Positions 1 to 6,326 of a DNA stretch of 48,600 nt are shown one piece after another. The position numbers were made by a program, and so were the translations under genes. This stretch comes from Gemmatimonas sp. (lineage in GTDB: Bacteria > Gemmatimonadota > Gemmatimonadetes > Gemmatimonadales > Gemmatimonadaceae), in the NCBI GenBank assembly GCA_023910675.1, contig JAAVWC010000025.1, positions 1 to 48,600 on the forward strand, given 5' to 3'. Within the stretch, counting starts at the first letter, position 1. Every line of letters starts with the position of its first letter. Under the pieces are notes generated by a model. The model did no database searches. It worked only from the letters and a program-made list of their open reading frames with translations, and was not told the origin of the DNA.

Positions 1-1
1 A

Positions 2-214
2 TCAAACACGCGCTGCCTCCCCTGTCGCCGCCGTCCCACCCGCATCCCGCCACGCAATCAACGCCGCGCGTCGGAAGTACAGATCGCGGCCGATGCGGAA
101 GAAGATGCCAGCGGGAATGTGACCGGCACGCACGGCGCGATAGGTGCCTTGCACGCTGCGGCCGATAATCGGCGCCGCCTCGCTTACGGTGATTACATCG
201 TCAGTGTCTGTCAT
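2..214 (-). CDS. AlpA/excisionase-like helix-turn-helix protein
   Basis: The protein has 70 residues. It reads as a small MerR/AlpA-type DNA-binding domain: a start of the form VSEAAPIIGRS, a turn RAVRAGHIP, and a basic wing segment with FRIGRDLYFRRAAL. Such proteins act as excisionases or transcriptional activators in phages and integrative elements. I chose the ATG at 212-214 because the helix-turn-helix starts just after it; a longer frame reaches 373 but its extra residues look non-coding. The gene is on the minus strand while the flanking structural genes are on the plus strand. Its stop overlaps the GTG start of the coiled-coil gene that crosses the window ends, so the two form a unit. 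A target is unknown. Confidence 0.75.
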   Translation of the reverse strand: MTDTDDVITVSEAAPIIGRSVQGTYRAVRAGHIPAGIFFRIGRDLYFRRAALIAWRDAGGTAATGEAARV

Positions 215-260
215 AACATGGCGTGTGGTTTCTGTGTGCTTCGCGTGCCTGCACGATTGT

Positions 261-281
261 TTGCGCTGTTTCGTCGCGCAA
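261..281. promoter_or_regulatory. Inverted repeat upstream of the AlpA-like gene
   Basis: TTGCGC (261-266) and GCGCAA (276-281) are perfect 6-base arms around a 9-base spacer, about 47 bases before the start of the minus-strand gene. The position suits an operator for autoregulation by the AlpA-like protein. Arms of 6 bases can arise by chance in GC-rich DNA. I see no convincing sigma-70 promoter in 215-408. Confidence 0.3.
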
Positions 282-392
282 TAGCTCGCTCCCCTTTCGC
301 AGTGAAGGAGGTGACCCACTAGGGGCCACGCCTCGCCGTCCTTCGTATTGGTTCGCGCGTACATCCGGTGCACTGTTCGGCATCACCATCAA

Positions 393-403
393 CCCCTGAG
401 GGG
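393..403 (+). promoter_or_regulatory. Ribosome-binding site of the scaffold gene inside a palindrome
   Basis: CCCCTGAGGGG is a perfect 4-base-arm palindrome whose right arm is the only Shine-Dalgarno-like sequence (AGGGG, 399-403), five bases before the ATG at 409. A hairpin with a three-base loop could reduce access to the site. The effect is inferred only. Confidence 0.35.
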
Positions 404-408
404 ACACG

Positions 409-1134
409 ATGTCGCTCAAGATGTTCGAGTCACGAGATGCGGTGCCGGAATCGCTGCGCGAATCCGCCATCGAAACGAAGGATGGCAAGTGGGCCGTCGC
501 CGATGTCGAGGGCTTGAAGTCCTCGCAGACGCGGCTGCTCGACGAGAAGAAGAAGCTCCAGGACGAATACGAGGGCATGAAGCGCTCGCTTGGTGGCCTC
601 TCGCCGGAGCAGATCGCGAAGTACCGCGAAGATATGCAGCGCCTCGAAGATGAGGCCGCGCGCAAGGCGGGCGACTTCGACAAGCTGCTCGAAAAGGCGC
701 GCAACGAAGTGCGGAGCGAGTACGAGCCGAAGGTCGCCGAGATGTCGCAGTACAAGACGATGTACGTCGACAATCGCGTCGAAATCGCGATCCGCGACGC
801 CGCGATCAAGGCCGGGGTGCCGCAGGAAGATCTGCCGTACGTGGTCGACCTGCACAAGGGCCGCCGCGTGCGATACGACGAGAAGTCGGGGAAGCCCGTT
901 GTGTACGACAAGGACGGCGATCCGACCGGCCTGACGCTGGAGAAGTTCTACGCCGACGTGTTCAAGGCCGAAGCGCCGAAGTTCTACGGCCCGACGGGTG
1001 GCAGCGGCGGCGGCGCGTCGACCGCTGGCGGCGGGCGCGTGCCCGCTGGACAGGTCGCCGCGACGGATCAGGCCGCGTTCCTGTCGAACCTCGACAAGAT
1101 CGCGAAGGGTGAAGTGAAGGTCGCCACGGTCTGA
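409..1134 (+). CDS. Capsid scaffolding protein
   Basis: The protein has 241 residues, is rich in charged residues, and has a long predicted coiled-coil helix at about residues 40-125 (many E/K/R/D heptads such as LDEKKKLQDEYEG). It is followed by a short folded part with VDLHKGRRVRYD and a Gly/Ser-rich linker near residues 195-215. This architecture and its position directly before the coat gene match phage scaffolding proteins, which guide procapsid assembly and are lost or cleaved afterwards. The start is the ATG with AGGGG five bases upstream. No protease motif is visible, so it looks like a plain scaffold and not a scaffold-protease fusion. Confidence 0.8.
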   Translation: MSLKMFESRDAVPESLRESAIETKDGKWAVADVEGLKSSQTRLLDEKKKLQDEYEGMKRSLGGLSPEQIAKYREDMQRLEDEAARKAGDFDKLLEKARNEVRSEYEPKVAEMSQYKTMYVDNRVEIAIRDAAIKAGVPQEDLPYVVDLHKGRRVRYDEKSGKPVVYDKDGDPTGLTLEKFYADVFKAEAPKFYGPTGGSGGGASTAGGGRVPAGQVAATDQAAFLSNLDKIAKGEVKVATV

Positions 1135-1137
1135 CGT

Positions 1138-1203
1138 GGCAGCGTCGCGCTGAGCGCGGCGGGTAGTACGACAGTGCTGTAGGGCAGCGTCGCGCTGGGC
1201 GCG
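1138..1203 (+). repeat. Two hairpin-forming direct repeats in the coat-gene leader
   Basis: GGCAGCGTCGCGCTGAGCGC (from 1138) and GGCAGCGTCGCGCTGGGCGC (from 1183) match at all but one of 21 bases and lie 45 bases apart. Each contains CGCGC-TGR-GCGCG, a five-pair stem with a three-base loop. They fill the 169-base gap between the scaffold stop and the coat start, and may form a structured leader or processing site that raises coat protein output. Confidence 0.5.
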
Positions 1204-1303
1204 TGCTGATTCGCTCTCCCTCGGGAGGGTGCGTCTGTGCGCGTGCAGCGCGACGGCATTCGGCCATCGCACACGCGCGAACTCGATACTGAGGACTCGC
1301 TCG

Positions 1304-2458
1304 ATGCCGAATCTTTTTAACGACGTGGTTCCGATTCTCGTCGCACAGGGGCTGCAGACGTTGCGCTCCGCGTGCGTCATGCCCCGCCTCGTCAACACGG
1401 ATTACAGCAACACCCCCGCCAACCAGGGCGACGTGGTGAACCTGTACATCCCGTCCGCGCAGACCGTCACGGACGTCGCCGCGCAGGCCGCGCCGTTTCA
1501 GGCGCCCGACGCGCAGCCCGTGCGCTCGCCCATCCCGCTCAACCGCTGGCGCCGGTCCGGCTTCTACCTGACTGACAAGGAGCAGGAAGAGATCGTCGGC
1601 GGCATCCAGTCGCGTCAGACGGGCGAAGCGGTGAAGGCGCTCGCGCAGGACATCAACGCGTTCATCTTCTCGCGCTATACCCGCGTGTTCGGCTTCGTCG
1701 GCACCGCCGGCACGACGCCGTTCGCGTCGGACGTCACGGGCGCCACGAACGCGCGCGCGCAGCTCAACCGCCAGACGGTGCCGCTTGCCGACCGTCGCCT
1801 CGTGCTCGACGTGAACGCCGAAGCGAACGCGCTCGCGTTGCCAGCCTTCGCGCAGGCCCAGCAGATCGGCAGCGCCACGACGGTCATCGAAGGCACGCTC
1901 GGCCGTCGCTACGGCTTCGACGTGGCGATGGACCAGCAGGTCCCGACGCACGTTTCGACGCCCCTGACGGCGGGTGCCGCCACGGCCAACGGCGCGCAGG
2001 CGGTGAACGCCGGGTCCACCGACGGCGGCCGGACGGGCACGGTGTCGATCGCCAAGGCGACCAACGCCTCGCCACTCGTCGCGGGTGACATCATCTCGTT
2101 CGCGGGCGACCCGAACACGTACGTCGTGACGGCGAACACGTCACTGATCGTGGGCAACACCACGGTCCCGATCGCGCCGGCCCTGCAGGTCGCCAAGACC
2201 GGCGGCGAAGCGATGACGCTCCGTGCCTCGCACGTCGTCAACCTCGCGTTCCACCGCGACGCCTTCGGCTTCGTCTCGCGCCCGCTGCAGACCAGCAGCC
2301 AGAACGTCGCCGAGATGATGAGCGTCGCCGATCCCATCTCGGGCGTGGCGCTGCGCCTCGAAGTCGTGCGCCAGAACAAGCAGACCCTCTTCGACTTCGA
2401 CGTGCTCTACGGCGCCGCGTGCGTCCGTCCGGAGCTCGCCGTCCGTCTCGCGGGCTGA
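1304..2458 (+). CDS. Major capsid protein, P22 coat-like family
   Basis: The protein has 384 residues. Its start (MPNLFNDVVPILVAQGLQTL) with the N-terminal segment containing the phrase GDVVNLYIPS, a hydrophilic arm, and an inserted beta-rich stretch near residues 210-310 resembles the P22 gp5 coat family (HK97 fold with an extra insertion domain). It lies after the scaffold and before head-completion genes, which supports the role. I chose ATG 1304 because GAGGA lies eight bases upstream; an upstream start at 1229 would add a basic, non-coding-looking stretch. It forms the icosahedral shell. Confidence 0.85.
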   Translation: MPNLFNDVVPILVAQGLQTLRSACVMPRLVNTDYSNTPANQGDVVNLYIPSAQTVTDVAAQAAPFQAPDAQPVRSPIPLNRWRRSGFYLTDKEQEEIVGGIQSRQTGEAVKALAQDINAFIFSRYTRVFGFVGTAGTTPFASDVTGATNARAQLNRQTVPLADRRLVLDVNAEANALALPAFAQAQQIGSATTVIEGTLGRRYGFDVAMDQQVPTHVSTPLTAGAATANGAQAVNAGSTDGGRTGTVSIAKATNASPLVAGDIISFAGDPNTYVVTANTSLIVGNTTVPIAPALQVAKTGGEAMTLRASHVVNLAFHRDAFGFVSRPLQTSSQNVAEMMSVADPISGVALRLEVVRQNKQTLFDFDVLYGAACVRPELAVRLAG

Positions 2459-2471
2459 CCGTTCGCCTAAC

Positions 2472-2499
2472 GCCTGCCCATGCACACGCGTGGGCAGGC
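2472..2499 (+). terminator. Hairpin after the major capsid gene
   Basis: GCCTGCCCA (2472-2480) and TGGGCAGGC (2491-2499) form a perfect nine-pair stem with a ten-base loop, 13 bases after the coat stop codon. No T-run follows, so it may be an RNA 3'-end stabiliser or partial attenuator and not a strong intrinsic terminator. Confidence 0.5.
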
Positions 2500-2532
2500 A
2501 CTGGCGTCCTTCACTCTCCGACTCTCCCGACC

Positions 2533-2706
2533 ATGTCCGCAGACTTTACGCCCGCGCTCGTCACGCCGCAGCCCGTGCCCGCCACGATGAAGATCGCGAG
2601 CGAGGACACCGACGCCGGCTTCGTCATCATCAACGCGTCGGACTTCGATGCGGCGACGATGACCGAGTACGCCGCAGAAGCGGCCAAGCCCGCGAAGGCG
2701 AAGTAA
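2533..2706 (+). CDS. Small hypothetical protein next to the coat gene
   Basis: The protein has 57 residues. It begins MSADFTPALVTPQPV, has a middle section ending GFVIINASDFDA, and an Ala/Lys-rich tail. I do not recognise a family. Small proteins in this position are often cement or head-tail linker accessories, but nothing in the sequence proves that. The ATG lies 74 bases after the coat stop, beyond the hairpin. The next gene starts four bases after its stop. Confidence 0.6.
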   Translation: MSADFTPALVTPQPVPATMKIASEDTDAGFVIINASDFDAATMTEYAAEAAKPAKAK

Positions 2707-2709
2707 CTC

Positions 2710-3207
2710 GTGCCGCTCACGCTGATCCCCGAAACCGGCGCCGGCCTCGCGAACGCCAACACGTTTGCGACGCGGGTGCAGATCACGACGGCGCTTGAAG
2801 CGTCGCCGTTCGGGGACGCGTGGGCGACGGTCGATGTCGTCAAGCAGGACCAGTGCATCGCTGAAGCGTCGGCCATTCTGACGCGCCTCAACTGGCTTGG
2901 CGTACGCACTATCGACGGGCAGGCGCTGGCATGGCCACGCGCGTGGATGGAAACGCCGGACGGCTATGCGATCGCGTCGAATGTCATCCCGGCGTTCGTG
3001 CGCGACGCGACGGCACGGCTCTCGTACTGGCTCTCGCAGTTGGGCGCGACGCCGTACAACGGCAACGGGCTCAAACCGGGGACGGAACTCGCGCTCCCTG
3101 GCGGCTTGCGGCTCACCCCAGACGGCGGCTTCGCCATCCCGGCCGACGTGCTCGCGATCGTGCGGCCGTATCTGCAGCCCACTGGGCGCGTGGAGTGGGG
3201 ATCGTGA
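2710..3207 (+). CDS. Head completion/adaptor protein, DnaT-like (gp6-type)
   Basis: The protein has 165 residues and starts with GTG. It opens with a TGAGLANANTFAT-type segment, followed by helices (QCIAEASAILTRLNWLGVR) and a WPRAWM motif with a helical domain. This pattern is that of proteins annotated as DnaT-like ssDNA-binding, which in tailed phages are more probably head-tail adaptors forming the ring below the portal. The location right after the coat gene and before two joining proteins agrees with the adaptor role. It ends with GTGA overlap into the next gene. Confidence 0.7.
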   Translation: MPLTLIPETGAGLANANTFATRVQITTALEASPFGDAWATVDVVKQDQCIAEASAILTRLNWLGVRTIDGQALAWPRAWMETPDGYAIASNVIPAFVRDATARLSYWLSQLGATPYNGNGLKPGTELALPGGLRLTPDGGFAIPADVLAIVRPYLQPTGRVEWGS

Positions 3208-3569
3208 GTCTCGACCTCGCCGCCATCACACAGAACGCCGTCGGCGCCGCCACGAAGGCCGGCGTCACGGCGCCGATCACGATCACCCGCCCCGCCCCGC
3301 CGCCGAACCCGCTGACAGGCGTACAGACCGGCAGCACGATGACGCAGACGCTCAACGCTGTGCAAACGCAGGCGCGGAAGTCCGCCAAGAAGAACGACGC
3401 CGCATGGACCGCCGTCACGACGGTGCTCTTTGTCGCGGCGGCGGATCTGACGTTCACCCCGCAGCGTGCCGACCTCGTCGCGTATGCGGGTCGCACAATG
3501 CGCCTCGAGATGCTCGAAGAGTACGCGCCGAAAGGCGTGGCCCTCGGCTACTTCTTGGGGCTCGCGTGA
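3204..3569 (+). CDS. Putative head closure (stopper) protein
   Basis: The protein has 121 residues and starts with GTG overlapping the previous stop (GTGA). The sequence is basic and beta-rich (ITITRPAPPPNP, then AAWTAVTTVLFVAAADLTFTP). I do not recognise the family from sequence. Between an adaptor-like and an HK97-gp10-like gene, the expected member is the head closure or stopper protein, so the function is by position. The stop overlaps the next start (TGATG). Confidence 0.6.
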   Translation: MSLDLAAITQNAVGAATKAGVTAPITITRPAPPPNPLTGVQTGSTMTQTLNAVQTQARKSAKKNDAAWTAVTTVLFVAAADLTFTPQRADLVAYAGRTMRLEMLEEYAPKGVALGYFLGLA

Positions 3570-4048
3570 TGCTCAGCGAGTTCACGGCGTCGCTCCGCGA
3601 GTTCAGCGAGAAAGACGTGCTGTTGCTCAGCACCGACACGCTGCAGGAAGCGGCGCAGGTCGCGTCTGAGGCGGTGGTGCTTGGGAACGCGTTCGGTCCC
3701 GGCACGCCGCTCGACACGGGCTTTCTGCGGGCCTCGTTTCGCGTCAGCAAGAACGCGCCGGAGGACGGCCCCAGCGTCCCGCCAGCCGTGCCCGGACGAA
3801 AGGACGGCGACCCGCCCATCTATCCGGCGTCGCTCGACATGCGCGCGGCCGAGCGGGCGTTTCTGGGCGATCAAATCTTCTGCACCACCATGGCCGTGTA
3901 TGCCGACCCGCTCGAGAACAACGGGCTCACGCGGCGCAATGGCCCGCCGGAAAACGTCGGCGCGTCGACTGAGTTCGTGCGGCCGGTGGAAGCGCGCTGG
4001 GAACAGATCGTCGACGACGCCGCGCGCCGCGTGGGGTACGGCCGATGA
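3569..4048 (+). CDS. HK97 gp10-like head-tail joining/tail completion protein
   Basis: The protein has 159 residues. An N-terminal helix (LREFSEKDVLLLSTDTLQEAA) precedes GTPLDTGFLRASF, a motif typical of gp10-like neck or tail completion proteins, and the C-terminus has YADPLENNG and PVEARWEQIVDDAA, the usual final helix. The ATG at 3569 overlaps the previous stop. It joins filled heads to tails in the neck region. Confidence 0.75.
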   Translation: MLSEFTASLREFSEKDVLLLSTDTLQEAAQVASEAVVLGNAFGPGTPLDTGFLRASFRVSKNAPEDGPSVPPAVPGRKDGDPPIYPASLDMRAAERAFLGDQIFCTTMAVYADPLENNGLTRRNGPPENVGASTEFVRPVEARWEQIVDDAARRVGYGR

Positions 4049-4449
4049 TCTACGAGGATCTGCTCAAGGCGTTGCGGACGGTGCTCGTCACGGTGCCGGG
4101 ACTGCCGACCGAACGGCGCTGGCTCAACACGACCGCGACGACGCCGGCGAACGCGCCCTTTGTCGAGGACGACTTCACGAACTTCGACAGCCAGTTCGCC
4201 GAGTGTGGGCCGACCGCGATGCGCCGCTGTGAGGCGACGTACCGCGTCGTCGTCGGCGTGCCCGCGAACACCGACGCGCACGCCGCGCTCAAGATCGCGG
4301 GCGCCATCGAAGACACGTTCGCCGCCATGCAAGTCACCATCGCCGGCCATCCGGTGGAGGTGCTGAGTACCCGCTCCGGCCCCGCCATGAAGGAACCGAC
4401 GTGGCTGAAAGTGCCGGTGTCCGTCTCGATCACCGCTGACCACCAGTAG
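4045..4449 (+). CDS. Tail terminator-like protein (DUF4128-type)
   Basis: The protein has 134 residues. It starts MIYEDLLKALRTVLVTVPG and has alternating strands ending in PTWLKVPVSVSITADHQ. This matches the small alpha/beta fold of phage tail terminators, which cap the tail tube and set the tail-to-head joint. It overlaps the previous gene by ATGA and lies directly before the tail tube gene, the normal order in siphoviruses. Confidence 0.75.
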   Translation: MIYEDLLKALRTVLVTVPGLPTERRWLNTTATTPANAPFVEDDFTNFDSQFAECGPTAMRRCEATYRVVVGVPANTDAHAALKIAGAIEDTFAAMQVTIAGHPVEVLSTRSGPAMKEPTWLKVPVSVSITADHQ

Positions 4450-4458
4450 AGGAATCCC

Positions 4459-5394
4459 ATGTCCAGAGCTACCGCCCGCGGCTACCGCGTGGGCTACATC
4501 GCAGAAGTCACGCAGGGTACGACGCCGGCGACCGCGCCGACGCTCATTCGCACGATTGGCGGTGGCATGGCGACGGCCGCCTCGTCCGTGCAGTCGGAAG
4601 AAATCGGCCTGACGGGCGTGCCGGATGTGATCCGGACGGGCTTCGAAGCCACGGGTACGCTGCAGATGGAGTACAGCTACAGCGGCATCCATTGGGCGCT
4701 GGAAGGGCTGTTCGGCGCCGCGTTTACGACGAACGTGCTCCGCGTGGGCAACACGCTCCGCACCTTCACGCTCGAACACCAGTGGACCGACATCAGCCGG
4801 TTCTTGACGGCGCGCGGCTGCATCATCGAAGGCATCACGATCACGATGCAGCAGGGCAGCAAGATCACGGTCACCATCACGTACCGCGCCCTGACGCCGC
4901 CGTCTGCCTTTGCGACGGCCACGGTCTTCGGCGCGGCCCCGATTGCGGCTCCGACGAATGCCATCCTGTCGCCGATCGGTGGCGTGCAGCTCATTCAGGA
5001 AGGCGGCGCGCTCAACCTCGGGTCGGGCGGCATTGGCTGCCTCGGCTTCACGATCAACATGACGCGGCCGGGCATCCCCATGCCGCAGCTCGGCAGTCTC
5101 GCGCTGGCGGGCCTCGACCAGAGCACCCCCGTCTGCACCGGCTCGGTCAGCCTCTACGTGCCGACCGGCGCCACAGCGGTGCTCGACAAGTATCTCGCCG
5201 ACACGGAAACGTCACTCGCGCTGAGGCTCGGGGGCGCCGCCGCCCAGCGGGACGACTACCTCTTCACGCGCGTGAAGTTCACCGAGGGCGGCATCGGGGA
5301 AATGAGCCCGAACTCGGCCGCGAATCTCAACCTGTCGTGGCAGGCGCTCGATACGACGCCGAACACCACCGTGCAGGTCACGCGCACGCCGTAA
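4459..5394 (+). CDS. Major tail tube protein
   Basis: The protein has 311 residues, starting MSRATARGYRVGYIAEVTQG. It has the layout of Phage_tube-type proteins: an N-terminal GTTPATAP strand region, a long beta-sandwich, and a repeated strand-rich second half (GFTINMTRPGIPMP, SVSLYVPTG). The length is longer than single-domain tubes, consistent with two fused tube-like domains. It lies between the terminator and the chaperones. RBS AGAGGAA-like sequence (AGAGG) is upstream of the ATG. Confidence 0.8.
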   Translation: MSRATARGYRVGYIAEVTQGTTPATAPTLIRTIGGGMATAASSVQSEEIGLTGVPDVIRTGFEATGTLQMEYSYSGIHWALEGLFGAAFTTNVLRVGNTLRTFTLEHQWTDISRFLTARGCIIEGITITMQQGSKITVTITYRALTPPSAFATATVFGAAPIAAPTNAILSPIGGVQLIQEGGALNLGSGGIGCLGFTINMTRPGIPMPQLGSLALAGLDQSTPVCTGSVSLYVPTGATAVLDKYLADTETSLALRLGGAAAQRDDYLFTRVKFTEGGIGEMSPNSAANLNLSWQALDTTPNTTVQVTRTP

Positions 5395-5402
5395 CCGCAC
5401 CG

Positions 5403-5425
5403 GGGGGCGGCACGCCGCCGCCCCC
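5403..5425 (+). terminator. GC-rich hairpin after the tail tube gene
   Basis: GGGGGCGGC (5403-5411) and GCCGCCCCC (5417-5425) form a perfect nine-pair stem with a five-base loop, starting nine bases after the tail tube stop. The following sequence is CCCC-TTT-CCC, so only a weak U-tract exists. It could reduce read-through so that chaperones are made at lower levels than the tube protein. Confidence 0.5.
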
Positions 5426-5445
5426 GCCCCTTTCCCGAGCATCCT

Positions 5446-5994
5446 ATGGCCAAGATCAGCTCTCGTCGACTGAAAGACCGCGCAGAACAAGGCGCCACCA
5501 TGATCGTTCGCGACCGACTCGAACCGTTGGTCGATGACGAAAAGTCACCCTATGACGGCGAGTTCCCGCCGCTGTTGTCGCGTGAAGGGAAGCCGTGCAC
5601 TCTCACGCTGCTTGGCGCCGACAGCGAAACGGCAAAGCGGCTTGATAGGCAGCGCTCGGCCTCGGCGCAGAATCGCGTGGTGGCCTCAATGTTCGGCAAG
5701 AGCAAGGCGCGCGCGGCGATGACGCCGGAAGACATTGCGGAGCAGGCGCAGCATGATTTGGACAAGCTCGTGACGCTGACCGTTGGTTGGTACGGGTGGG
5801 AAGGCGAAGACGAAGAGCCGGTCCCGTTCTCAGCCGAGGCGGTGCGCGAGCTGTACGAGCAAGACCCCGATACACGCGAGCAGGCCCTCCAGTTTATCGG
5901 AGACCGTGCCGTTTTTTTCGCCCGATCCTCGACGCTTTCCGTGCCTTCGTCGAGCACCAGTTCCGCGTCAGCGAGCGCACCGGCGACGGCCTGA
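5446..5994 (+). CDS. Tail assembly chaperone, short (zero-frame) form
   Basis: The protein has 182 residues. It is charged and helical, with no catalytic motif, and sits between tail tube and tape measure, the invariant place of the lambda G / GT-type chaperones. The last 24 residues (from ARSSTLSVPSSS on) are Ser/Ala-rich low complexity, as expected of a zero-frame tail read only by ribosomes that do not shift. The start ATG follows the post-tube hairpin. Codon 156-158 contains the slippery site described in a separate entry. Confidence 0.8.
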   Translation: MAKISSRRLKDRAEQGATMIVRDRLEPLVDDEKSPYDGEFPPLLSREGKPCTLTLLGADSETAKRLDRQRSASAQNRVVASMFGKSKARAAMTPEDIAEQAQHDLDKLVTLTVGWYGWEGEDEEPVPFSAEAVRELYEQDPDTREQALQFIGDRAVFFARSSTLSVPSSSTSSASASAPATA

Positions 5995-6326
5995 CGCATC
6001 GGGAACAGCTGGTCGGGATGGCGGAGGCGCAACCCGAGATGCTGGAGGCGGTGTTCGACGAGATCGTCGGCCCGCCGCTCCCGTCGGTGGCGGTGCGGGC
6101 GTGGGACGTGTTCGGCCAGTTGAGCGGCACGCGGTCGGCGGGGATGGGCAGTATCGGCGCGATCACGTACACCGAACTCGTCGCCTTTCAGGCCTGCACG
6201 GGCATCACGCTGACGCCGCTCGATGTGGCACTGATCCGCGAAGCCGACGGGGCGTTCCTCTCGATGGCTATGGCACGACTGAACCGCGCGGACGATCCGC
6301 CCGCGCCTGACACTTCGGAGGGCTGA
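5446..6326 (+). CDS. Tail assembly chaperone, -1 frameshift fusion form
   Basis: A -1 slip at T TTT TTC (5913-5919) joins the first 158 residues to the overlapping frame, which then reads RPILDAFRAFVEHQ and runs to the TGA at 6324-6326 (135 more residues, 293 in all). The downstream frame has no plausible start of its own with an RBS and codes for a helical, acidic domain (GLTHREQLVGMAEAQPEML). This is the lambda GT arrangement: the fusion recruits tape measure and tube subunits. The stop overlaps the tape measure start (TGATG). Frameshift efficiency is not knowable here. Confidence 0.8.
5913..5954 (+). promoter_or_regulatory. Programmed -1 frameshift element
   Basis: The heptamer T TTT TTC (5913-5919) is in the correct zero-frame register. 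Eight bases later CTCGACG (5928-5934) and CGTCGAG (5948-5954) form a perfect seven-pair stem with a 13-base loop. Heptamer, spacer length and stem match known stimulatory elements for tail chaperone frameshifting. Confidence 0.8.

Noticed and set aside
201..911. Minus-strand long open frame over the scaffold gene
   Set aside because: It is a shadow of the GC-rich plus-strand gene with Ser/Arg-rich sequence and no RBS.
5787..5912. Independent start at ATG 5787 for the second tail chaperone
   Set aside because: The first 42 codons are Arg-rich shadow and there is no RBS; the slippery heptamer and stem explain expression better.
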